Assembly (NCBI GenBank): GCA_017880705.1
Contig: JADGRS010000257.1
Span: 1-5,199 of the forward strand
Reading direction: 5' to 3'
DNA from: Burkholderiales bacterium
Lineage (GTDB): Bacteria > Pseudomonadota > Gammaproteobacteria > Burkholderiales > Usitatibacteraceae
Length of the DNA: 5,199 nucleotides
Part shown: one piece after another, positions 1-5,127 of the stretch
How the letters are laid out: each line of letters begins with the position of its first letter
Position numbering within the stretch: position 1 is the stretch's first letter
Made by a program: the position numbers and the translations under genes
Notes under the pieces: generated by a model
The model's database searches: none
What the model saw: only the letters and a program-made list of their open reading frames with translations
What the model was told of the DNA's origin: nothing

Positions 1-87
1 GAGGGACATCTGGCCCTCAGTGTGAGCACGCTGGACCATCGCCTCGACCACGACATCGTTGTCGGCGGGGCGGGCAGCGGTGGGCAT
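1..87 (-). CDS. 5' end of a divergent gene, possibly an IS256-type transposase (partial)
   Basis: Read on the minus strand, an ATG at 87-85 opens 29 codons without a stop and runs off the window start. AAGGAG (101-96) lies 8 nt before the ATG, which is good support for a real start. The peptide begins MPTAARPADNDVVVEAM and continues VQRAHTEGQMSL. From memory, the pattern of a helix ending 'A..EG..L' near the N-terminus resembles IS256/mutator transposases, where it precedes a 'TGxxGLL' segment. That diagnostic part is outside the window, so the identity is only a suggestion. Five of 29 codons end in T (two GCT, plus CGT, ACT and GAT), whereas the neighbouring mrp uses almost only GCC/GCG and CGC, which hints at a different origin. 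It is not MetG, the divergent neighbour of mrp in some proteobacteria, because no class I synthetase N-terminus is visible. Confidence 0.5.
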   Translation of the reverse strand, partial: MPTAARPADNDVVVEAMVQRAHTEGQMSL

Positions 88-95
88 GGCTGACT

Positions 96-107
96 CTCCT
101 TCGGAGG
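96..107. promoter_or_regulatory. Small palindrome giving a Shine-Dalgarno on both strands
   Basis: CTCC-TTC-GGAG (96-106) is a 4-bp inverted repeat. Its minus-strand reading, AAGGAG, is the ribosome binding site of the divergent partial gene, 8 nt before its ATG. Its plus-strand reading, GGAGG (103-107), sits 4 nt before the TTG at 112 that opens the truncated mrp frame. The minus-strand use is well spaced. The plus-strand use is a little tight and may be accidental. Confidence 0.4.
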
Positions 108-111
108 TTCC

Positions 112-1002
112 TTGGTCCCGGGGGTCGAGCACGCGAGCGTGAACGTCGTTTCGAAGGTGGTTTCCCACGCGGTGCAGCGCGGCGTGAAGCTCGTGCCCGG
201 CATCAAGAACATCATCGCGGTCGCCTCGGGCAAGGGCGGCGTGGGCAAGAGCACCACGGCGGTGAACCTCGCCCTTGCGCTCGCGGCCGAGGGCGCCACG
301 GTGGGCATGCTCGACGCCGACATCTACGGGCCGTCGCAGCCGCTCATGCTCGGCATCACGGGGCGCCCCACCTCGAAGGACGGCAAGACCATGGAGCCGA
401 TGGAAGGCCACGGCATCCAGGCGATGAGCGTGGGCTTCCTCATCGAGCAGGACACGCCGATGGTGTGGCGCGGGCCGATGGTGACCCAGGCGCTCGAGCA
501 GCTCCTCACGGAGACCCGCTGGCGCGAGCTCGACTACCTCGTGGTGGACCTGCCCCCGGGCACGGGCGACATCCAGCTCACGCTCGCGCAGAAAGTGCCC
601 GTCACGGGCGCGGTGATCGTCACCACGCCCCAGGACATCGCGCTCATCGACGCGCGCAAGGGCCTCAAGATGTTCGAGAAGGTCGGCATCCCGATCATCG
701 GCATCGTCGAGAACATGGCGATCCACATCTGCACGCAGTGCGGCCACGCCGAACACATCTTCGGCGCTGGCGGCGGCGAGAAGATGTGCAAGGACTACGA
801 CGTCGAATTCCTCGGCAGCCTGCCGCTCGACATCCGCATCCGCGAGCAGGCCGACTCCGGCAAGCCCACGGTGGTGTCGGATCCCGAGGGCGCGATCGCC
901 GCGATCTACCGCGACATCGCCCGCAAGGTCGCCGCGCGCATCGCGCGCCAGTCCGAGGACCGGACCTCGCTGTTTCCCAAGATCGTCATCCAGAACAATT
1001 GA
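112..1002 (+). CDS. apbC: Mrp/ApbC-type Fe-S cluster carrier P-loop ATPase, N-terminally truncated
   Basis: Cytoplasmic homodimeric ATPase that binds a [4Fe-4S] cluster and transfers it to apo-proteins. The 296-residue frame shows the deviant Walker A motif GKGGVGKST (40-48, signature Lys41 and Lys46), DADIYGPSQP (68-77), the Walker B region DLPPGTGD (146-153) and the cluster-binding CxxC (Cys207, Cys210). The C-terminus is intact. Proteobacterial members are about 360 residues, with a MIP18/DUF59 domain of roughly 90 residues first. Here only the tail of that domain remains (residues 2-20, VPGVEHASVNVVSKVVSHA), so about 65-70 residues are missing. An in-frame TGA at 91-93 blocks extension, and none of the three upstream + frames looks like the missing part. 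The TTG at 112 has GGAGG 4 nt upstream. GTG at 139 is in frame but lacks a ribosome binding site. Whether the shortened protein is made or works is unknown. The family call is certain; intactness is doubtful. Confidence 0.9.
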   Translation: MVPGVEHASVNVVSKVVSHAVQRGVKLVPGIKNIIAVASGKGGVGKSTTAVNLALALAAEGATVGMLDADIYGPSQPLMLGITGRPTSKDGKTMEPMEGHGIQAMSVGFLIEQDTPMVWRGPMVTQALEQLLTETRWRELDYLVVDLPPGTGDIQLTLAQKVPVTGAVIVTTPQDIALIDARKGLKMFEKVGIPIIGIVENMAIHICTQCGHAEHIFGAGGGEKMCKDYDVEFLGSLPLDIRIREQADSGKPTVVSDPEGAIAAIYRDIARKVAARIARQSEDRTSLFPKIVIQNN

Positions 1003-1080
1003 TCAACCGTCACTGAAGAGCACCGGGGCGATCGTTGGAGCGGACACTTTCGTGCCGCTCAACTCCACGAGCATGAGACC

Positions 1081-1647
1081 ATGAGCATCAAGAGCGACAA
1101 CTGGATCCGGCGCATGGCGACGTCGACCGGCATGATCGAGCCCTTCGAGGCGGGGCAGGTGAGGAGCGTCGATGGCAGGCGCATCATGTCCTACGGCACC
1201 TCGAGCTACGGCTACGACGTGCGCTGCTCGGACGAGTTCAAGATCTTCACCAACATCAATTCCACGATCGTCGACCCGAAGAACTTCGACGAGAAGTCTT
1301 TCGTGGACCTGAAGGGCGACGTGTGCATCATCCCGCCCAACTCCTTCGCGCTCGCGCGCACGGTCGAGCGCTTCCGCATCCCGCGCAACGTGCTCGTCGT
1401 CTGCCTCGGCAAGTCGAGCTACGCGCGCTGCGGGATCGTGGTGAACGTGACGCCGCTGGAGCCCGAATGGGAAGGCTTCGTCACGCTGGAATTCTCGAAC
1501 ACCACCCCGCTCCCGGCGAAGATCTACGCCAACGAGGGCGTCGCGCAGATGCTCTTCTTCGAGTCCGACGAGGTCTGCGAGACCTCCTACCGCGACCGCG
1601 GCGGGAAGTACCAGGGGCAGCACGGAGTGACGCTGCCGAAGATGTAG
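1081..1647 (+). CDS. dcd: dCTP deaminase
   Basis: Homotrimeric cytosolic enzyme that deaminates dCTP to dUTP and ammonia, supplying dUMP (through dUTPase) for thymidylate synthesis. The 188-residue length matches the proteobacterial family. Recognisable elements are the N-terminal [25 protein letters not shown] (37-49), the long family block [19 protein letters not shown] (56-74), GKSSYARCG (110-118, with Ser112 and Arg116 in the substrate site) and the catalytic glutamate Glu137 in TLEFSNT (135-141). The C-terminal [13 protein letters not shown], which folds over the nucleotide, is complete. The start at 1081 gives the canonical N-terminus although the Shine-Dalgarno is weak (only GAG-like triplets). 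A three-codon ORF (Met-Arg-Pro, 1073-1084) overlaps the start as ATGA. It is separated from mrp by 78 bases that hold no clear terminator or promoter. mrp-dcd adjacency is familiar from betaproteobacteria. Confidence 0.97.
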   Translation: MSIKSDNWIRRMATSTGMIEPFEAGQVRSVDGRRIMSYGTSSYGYDVRCSDEFKIFTNINSTIVDPKNFDEKSFVDLKGDVCIIPPNSFALARTVERFRIPRNVLVVCLGKSSYARCGIVVNVTPLEPEWEGFVTLEFSNTTPLPAKIYANEGVAQMLFFESDEVCETSYRDRGGKYQGQHGVTLPKM

Positions 1648-1728
1648 CGCGGCCCGGGAGTGTTGCGCCTGTAAGCGCTCCGAGCCCGCCGCAGGCGAAA
1701 AAAACCCAACGGCGCCCGCGTTTTGCCC

Positions 1729-1734
1729 TATACT
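1729..1734 (+). promoter_or_regulatory. Possible -10 element upstream of the decarboxylase leader
   Basis: TATACT stands out in a GC-rich stretch and matches the sigma-70 -10 consensus at five of six positions. No convincing -35 hexamer is found 16-18 nt upstream; that region reads through the end of an A-run into CCAACGG. If used, transcription would start near 1741 and give a leader of about 170 nt ahead of the decarboxylase. This is inferred from composition and position only. Confidence 0.35.
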
Positions 1735-1768
1735 TCGCGCAATTTTTTCCGAAGCCTTTTTGAAGTCC

Positions 1769-1788
1769 GCGTGGCATTAAGTCCACGC
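1769..1788 (+). promoter_or_regulatory. Leader stem-loop just upstream of the upstream ORF
   Basis: GCGTGG (1769-1774) pairs perfectly with CCACGC (1783-1788) around the AT-rich 8-base loop CATTAAGT. It lies about 10 nt before the AAGGAGG of the upstream ORF. No T-run follows, so it is not a terminator. It could shape the leader RNA or ribosome access, but no known riboswitch class is recognised. Confidence 0.35.
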
Positions 1789-1809
1789 CGACGTGAGAAG
1801 GAGGTCATC

Positions 1810-1932
1810 ATGACAAGAGCGAGGAACTACTGCGGCTCGAACGCGGCCGGCCGGTCCGGCGCGCGCTCGCACCACGGTACGTCATCGTTCACGTGTCATG
1901 AAAGACCCCGATGCCCCGAACAGCCACGATAA
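1810..1932 (+). CDS. Putative 40-codon leader peptide overlapping the decarboxylase start
   Basis: The ATG at 1810 is preceded by AGAAGGAGG (1796-1804) at 5-nt spacing, the best Shine-Dalgarno in the window, and opens 40 codons ending with TAA at 1930-1932. The peptide starts MTRARNYCGS and ends ERPRCPEQPR. It has seven Arg (3, 5, 15, 19, 32, 34, 40), three Cys and no hydrophobic segment. Arg codons are unusual: AGA, AGG, CGG, CGC, AGA, CGA, CGA, while neighbouring genes mostly use CGC. The frame crosses the decarboxylase ATG (1911) and stops 20 nt inside it, and that ATG has only a weak binding site of its own. This suggests translational coupling or attenuation, as known for the ornithine-sensing speFL leader of enterobacterial speF. 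The peptide itself shows no clear similarity to SpeFL. No homologue is recognised, so coding status rests on the ribosome binding site and position. Confidence 0.5.
   Translation: MTRARNYCGSNAAGRSGARSHHGTSSFTCHERPRCPEQPR
1842..1865 (+). promoter_or_regulatory. Strong GC stem-loop inside the upstream ORF
   Basis: CGCGGCCGG (1842-1850) pairs with CCGGC-CGCG (1856-1865, with G1861 bulged) around a CCGGT loop, giving nine G:C pairs. It begins at about codon 11 of the putative leader peptide and lies about 45 nt before the decarboxylase ATG. No U-tract follows. Such structures can occur by chance in GC-rich DNA. As an attenuation or ribosome-stalling element it is plausible but unproven. Confidence 0.3.
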
Positions 1933-3095
1933 AGAAGCTCCGGCCGCTGCCGGAGTTCCCCCTCGATTCCCACCCGGAGGTCAGCCTCGACTTCACCCGG
2001 GTCAAGCAATACCTCGCGAGGCATCCTTACAAGAAGCCGGTGCTGCTGGTGGACCTCGACATCGTGCGGACCAAGGCGCGCCGCTTCCGCGCCGCGCTGC
2101 CGCGCGTGCGCCCGCACTTCGCCGTCAAGGCCAATCCCGACCCGCGCGTGCTGAAGGTGCTCCTCCAGGAAGGCTGCGGATTCGAGATCGCATCGATCGC
2201 CGAGCTCGATATCCTCATGGGGCTGGGCGTGCCGCCGGCGGAAGTCTTCTACTCGAACCCGATGAAGTCGCGCGCCTACCTCGAGTACGCCGCGGCTAAG
2301 GGCGTCGAGTGGTTCGTGGTGGACAGCGTCGAGGAGATCCGCAAGGTGAAGGCGGTCAAATCCGATGCGAAGATGTACCTGCGCATCGACGCGCCCAACA
2401 TCGGCAGCGACTGGCCGCTTTCGGGGAAATTCGGCGCGCACATGAGCGATGTGCCCGAGCTCATCGAGACGGCCGTGCAGTGCCAGGCGGATCTCGCCGG
2501 CGTCACCTTCCACGTGGGCTCCCAGTGCCTCAATCCCGACAACTGGCGCGTGGGCATGGAGCGCGCGCGCAAGGTGTTCGCCTCGATGCGCGCCGTGGGC
2601 CTGAAGCCGCGCCTGCTCAATCTCGGCGGCGGCTACCCGGTGCGCCACGTGAAGCCGATCCCCTCCATCGAGACGATCGCGGAGGTGATCAACAAGGAGC
2701 TGCGCCATTTCGGCCCCGAAGTGCAGGTGATCGCCGAGCCGGGCCGCTACCTCGCCTCCGACGCCGGCTACTTCATCTGCCGCGTGGTGGGCACCGCGAC
2801 CCGCAACAACCAGCGCTGGATGTACTGGGACGCGGGCGTCTTCGGCGGCGTGATCGAGACGACCGAAGGCCTGCGATACAACATCTACACCGACCGCGAT
2901 GGCGAGCCCGTGTCGTGGAACGTCGCGGGCCCCACCTGCGATTCCGTCGACGTGGTGATGCGCGAGGAGCTCTTTCCGGCGGACCTGCAGGATGGCGACT
3001 TCATCTTCATCAAGAACGCCGGCGCGTATACCACCGCGTACGCGAGCAACTTCAACGGCTTTCCGCTCCCCGAAGTGGCGACGATCGGCTCGTAG
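1911..3095 (+). CDS. Fold-type III PLP-dependent ornithine-type decarboxylase
   Basis: Cytosolic alanine-racemase-fold enzyme, expected to decarboxylate L-ornithine to putrescine, the entry to polyamine synthesis. Over 394 residues one sees FAVKANP (70-76, with Lys73 the PLP Schiff-base lysine), DWPLSGKFG (167-175), HVGSQ (201-205, His stacking on PLP), the phosphate-binding LGGGYP (238-243) and EPGRYL (276-281), and the C-terminal catalytic GPTCDSVD (340-347, with Cys343 and Asp344 completing the partner's active site) plus GAYTTAYASNFNGFP. It resembles the Pseudomonas SpeC-type enzyme (about 387 residues) with a slightly longer N-terminus. It is not the large fold-type I decarboxylase. The ATG at 1911 is the first after an in-frame TGA (1899-1901). 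Its Shine-Dalgarno is weak (AAAGA), and a leader ORF overlaps it. The acidic segment near 316-322 (ETTEGLR) differs from the usual ETMDEAI, so lysine or mixed specificity is possible. Family sure, substrate less so. Confidence 0.9.
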   Translation: MPRTATIKKLRPLPEFPLDSHPEVSLDFTRVKQYLARHPYKKPVLLVDLDIVRTKARRFRAALPRVRPHFAVKANPDPRVLKVLLQEGCGFEIASIAELDILMGLGVPPAEVFYSNPMKSRAYLEYAAAKGVEWFVVDSVEEIRKVKAVKSDAKMYLRIDAPNIGSDWPLSGKFGAHMSDVPELIETAVQCQADLAGVTFHVGSQCLNPDNWRVGMERARKVFASMRAVGLKPRLLNLGGGYPVRHVKPIPSIETIAEVINKELRHFGPEVQVIAEPGRYLASDAGYFICRVVGTATRNNQRWMYWDAGVFGGVIETTEGLRYNIYTDRDGEPVSWNVAGPTCDSVDVVMREELFPADLQDGDFIFIKNAGAYTTAYASNFNGFPLPEVATIGS

Positions 3096-3122
3096 GCGCG
3101 ACGGGCCAGGCGCGAGAACAGG

Positions 3123-3575
3123 ATGGGCTTCGTTCCCGCGGACCCGCAGTTCGAGCAGCGCACGCGCGCGAGCTTCGCGAAGCAGGGAGCGATGGCGTAC
3201 CTGGGGGCGATTCTCGACGAGGTGGCTCCCGGGCGGGTCGAGATTTCGTTGGCCTTCCGCCCCGAGCTCGCGCAGCAGCACGGATTCTTCCACGCGGGAA
3301 TCATCTCGACCATCGCCGATACCGCGGGCGGCTACGCGGGGTTCACGTTGTTTCCTGCGGATGCGGGGGTGCTCACCGTGGAATTCAAGATCAACCTCAT
3401 GGCCGCGGCCGACGGGGAGCGCGCAATCGCCGTGGGCGAGGTGCTGCGCACCGGGCGCACGCTCACGGTCTGCAGGCTCGACGCGTTCGTCGAGAAGCAG
3501 GGCCGAAGGGTCCACTGCGCTACGGGCGTGCAAACCCTCATCGCCGTGGTCGGGCGCGACGGCGTGAAGGACTGA
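3123..3575 (+). CDS. PaaI-family hotdog-fold thioesterase
   Basis: Predicted acyl-CoA thioesterase of the PaaI/YigI type, hydrolysing small or aryl acyl-CoA thioesters in the cytosol as a tetramer. The 150-residue length is normal for a single hotdog domain. The signature lies at residues 53-70: HGFFHAG, followed by the long hotdog helix with Asp66 as the likely catalytic acid and Gly69-Gly70. It is followed by LTVEFKINLMAAADGE, typical of the family's central strands. It starts 27 nt after the decarboxylase stop with only a weak GAG six nt before the ATG, which suggests co-transcription and dependence on upstream translation. Its last codons contain the ribosome binding site of the next gene. 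The substrate cannot be read from the sequence, and no phenylacetate genes are nearby, so the symbol paaI is not assigned. Confidence 0.88.
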   Translation: MGFVPADPQFEQRTRASFAKQGAMAYLGAILDEVAPGRVEISLAFRPELAQQHGFFHAGIISTIADTAGGYAGFTLFPADAGVLTVEFKINLMAAADGERAIAVGEVLRTGRTLTVCRLDAFVEKQGRRVHCATGVQTLIAVVGRDGVKD

Positions 3576-3576
3576 C

Positions 3577-4587
3577 GTGCCCCAGGACTTCTGGGCCTCG
3601 AGCGGTTTCGGGCTCCTCGGGCGCAGTGAAGCGGGCCTGGTCGCAAGCGACGCGTGGCTCGCCCGCTTCCTCGATCGCGACGAGCTGAAGCTTCCCGACG
3701 ACGCCGGCCCCCGCGAACGCGAGCTCCACGCGCTCCTCGCGTCCGATCCCCGCGCCAACGTTTCCGCAGCGATGCTGGACGCCGTCGAAGACGCCGATGG
3801 GCGCGACAACTGGCGCGAGTTCCTGCGCTTCCGCGATCGCGTCGCCGCTCTGCCCTGCCTGGAAGCGGCGTATCGCGATCTCTATTCGCGCGCTGAAGTC
3901 GACCTCGCGCCACCCTTCGTCGACGCGCTGGCGCAGGCGATCACGCGCTCGATCCTCGATGGAACCGACGACGCGTTCCTGTGCCGCGCGGGCGAGATGC
4001 TCTTCCGCCGCCAGCGCGTGGCCACCGAAGGCGGGCAGACGCTTGCCGCGGACAGCGCGACGGTCGAGGCGTACGCCGACACGGGAGGCTTCGGCAACGT
4101 GGGGCGCCTGCTTCGCAGCCAGGACGCGCTCCCCGCGGTGAAGATGGACGTGCTCACCGGCGAGAACGCGCCGATCTATTTCCTGCGCGACGAGCTCTAC
4201 AGCTTCGCCCTCGACCTCACGCCGGGCCGCGAGGGGGCGCGCGCGCTCGCCGAAGTCCTGGCGCGATGGGTGCGCCATCTGGCGGGGGCCGATGTCGCGA
4301 TCGAGCCCGCCGAGCGCATCGAAGACGGCGCGTGGCGGTGGCACGTGGGGCTCGACATCGACGCGACGGCGATTCTCAACGCTCTTTACCGGGGAGAAGA
4401 GGTCGCCGCCGAGGACCTCGAGCGGATCGTCGTCCTCTTCCGCCTCGAATTCAGGAATCCGCGCGACGCCCTCGCGGAGATGGCCGGGCGGCCGGTGTAC
4501 CTGGCCGTCGCGTGCCGCCCGGACCGCACGCTCAAGCTGAAGCCGCAGAACCTCCTCATCAACCTGCCGCTCGCGGCGTCGCATTGA
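3577..4587 (+). CDS. DUF6352 family protein of unknown function
   Basis: 336 residues matching, from memory, the DUF6352 family: N-terminal DFWASSGFGLL (4-14), the helical block DNWREFLRFRDRVAALP (77-93) with LEAAYRDLYSR after it, ILDGTDDAFLCRAGEMLFR (126-144), and the C-terminal WRWHVGLDIDATAILNALY (253-271) and LKLKPQNLLINLPL (319-332). No signal peptide, transmembrane segment or known catalytic motif is visible, so it is probably a cytosolic mostly helical protein. The start is GTG at 3577, one base after the thioesterase TGA (TGACGTG), with GAAGGA (3566-3571) 5 nt upstream inside the preceding gene. This is a clear sign of translational coupling. The tight link suggests a shared process with the thioesterase, but the biochemical role is unknown. 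Confidence 0.85.
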   Translation: MPQDFWASSGFGLLGRSEAGLVASDAWLARFLDRDELKLPDDAGPRERELHALLASDPRANVSAAMLDAVEDADGRDNWREFLRFRDRVAALPCLEAAYRDLYSRAEVDLAPPFVDALAQAITRSILDGTDDAFLCRAGEMLFRRQRVATEGGQTLAADSATVEAYADTGGFGNVGRLLRSQDALPAVKMDVLTGENAPIYFLRDELYSFALDLTPGREGARALAEVLARWVRHLAGADVAIEPAERIEDGAWRWHVGLDIDATAILNALYRGEEVAAEDLERIVVLFRLEFRNPRDALAEMAGRPVYLAVACRPDRTLKLKPQNLLINLPLAASH

Positions 4588-4598
4588 CGCCGCTCACG

Positions 4599-4604
4599 TA
4601 GAAT
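4599..4604 (+). promoter_or_regulatory. Possible -10 element before the small-gene pair
   Basis: TAGAAT lies 27 nt upstream of the ATG at 4631, in the only sizeable gap (43 nt) between the DUF6352 gene and the small-gene group. A TTGACG at 4584-4589 is only 9 nt away, too close to pair as a -35. A separate promoter here is therefore weakly supported, and read-through from upstream is equally possible. Confidence 0.22.
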
Positions 4605-4630
4605 TGCAGGTTCGAACCGAGGAGCAAGTC

Positions 4631-4873
4631 ATGACAGCCGCAGTCGAGAACACCGGGACCTTCATGTTGAGCAAGGAGATCGAGATCCTCATGGCGGAGC
4701 GCGCGCGCCTGTTGCGCGTGGCGGGCGCCGCGGCGCAATTCGTCGCCGTGATGGACCCGAAGAGCCTTCCGGAGAAGGTCGCCACCGAGGCCGACATCCT
4801 CGCCGAGAGCGTGAATGCGCTCGCGGAGGACACGTTGAACGACGCGCTCAACGCGATCACGACGCCGCGCTAG
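4631..4873 (+). CDS. Small helical hypothetical protein (80 aa)
   Basis: No family is recognised. The ATG at 4631 was chosen because GAGGAG (4619-4624) sits 6 nt upstream. An in-frame TTG at 4604 would place that site inside the gene. The 80-residue product is acidic and Ala-rich, with two probable amphipathic helices: about 12-40 (FMLSKEIEILMAERARLLR onward) and about 46-76 (LPEKVATEADILAESVNAL onward), separated by MDPKS. It has no Cys, no signal peptide and no membrane segment. The pattern suits a small oligomerising or partner-binding protein, but no function can be named. It is followed after 19 nt by the DUF6494 gene, with a good ribosome binding site at each, so the two are probably made together. 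Confidence 0.8.
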   Translation: MTAAVENTGTFMLSKEIEILMAERARLLRVAGAAAQFVAVMDPKSLPEKVATEADILAESVNALAEDTLNDALNAITTPR

Positions 4874-4892
4874 CACTTAAAGGAACGAGACG

Positions 4893-5099
4893 ATGAATCC
4901 CGACACCTTCAACATGAGCATCCGCAAGTTCCTCAAGACGGTCGGCGTGCACTCCCAGCGCGAGATCGAGACCGCCGTCGAGCGCGCCCGGGCCGCGGGG
5001 AAGCTCCAGGGCAACGAGACGCTCGACGCCAAGATGACGCTCACCGTGGACGGCGTCGCCCTCAACGTCGCCTTCGACGGCAAGATCTCGCTCGAGTGA
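4893..5099 (+). CDS. DUF6494 family small protein
   Basis: 68-residue protein recognised from memory as DUF6494: it opens with MNPDTFNMSIRKFLKTVGV, then a helix with QREIETAVERARAAGKL (22-38), then a short beta-rich tail with MTLTVDGVALNVAFDGKISLE. AAAGGA (4879-4884) lies 8 nt before the ATG, and the length is as expected for the family. There is no signal peptide or membrane helix, so it is cytosolic. Function is unknown. It follows the 80-aa gene by 19 nt and precedes the threonine dehydratase-like gene by 28 nt, consistent with one transcript. Confidence 0.85.
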   Translation: MNPDTFNMSIRKFLKTVGVHSQREIETAVERARAAGKLQGNETLDAKMTLTVDGVALNVAFDGKISLE

Positions 5100-5127
5100 G
5101 ATCGCCGCGCCCGGGAAGGCGCGCCCC

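Noticed and set aside
1..111. A frameshifted remnant of the mrp N-terminal domain upstream of 112
   Set aside because: None of the three + frames in 1-111 shows MIP18-like sequence, so a simple frameshift does not explain the truncation.
1003..1623. Minus-strand 206-codon frame opposite dcd
   Set aside because: Antisense shadow of a certain dcd gene, with no recognisable motif.
1666..1704. Inverted repeat CGCCTG/CAGGCG followed by seven A, considered as a dcd terminator
   Set aside because: The 20-base loop is long and an A-run, not a T-run, follows the stem. On the minus strand the T-run precedes the stem. Neither orientation fits an intrinsic terminator.
1898..2299. ATG at 1898 opening a 133-codon frame near the decarboxylase start
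   Set aside because: Arg/Pro/Ala-rich out-of-frame shadow of the decarboxylase with no binding site or motif.
2309..3688. Plus-strand 459-codon frame crossing three genes
   Set aside because: Arg/Gly/Ala-rich out-of-frame reading through the decarboxylase and thioesterase, with no protein family features.
1896..3809. Very long (637-codon) minus-strand open frame opposite the decarboxylase, thioesterase and DUF6352 genes
   Set aside because: Its His/Arg/Val-rich, low-complexity composition is the usual antisense shadow of high-GC coding DNA, and the + strand genes have full family motifs.
4584..4604. TTGACG and TAGAAT as a sigma-70 promoter pair
   Set aside because: The spacer is only 9 nt, far below the usual 16-18.
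4604..4630. Upstream TTG start extending the 80-aa gene by nine codons
   Set aside because: The GAGGAG at 4619-4624 is ideally placed for the ATG at 4631 and would lie inside the longer gene; the TTG has no binding site.
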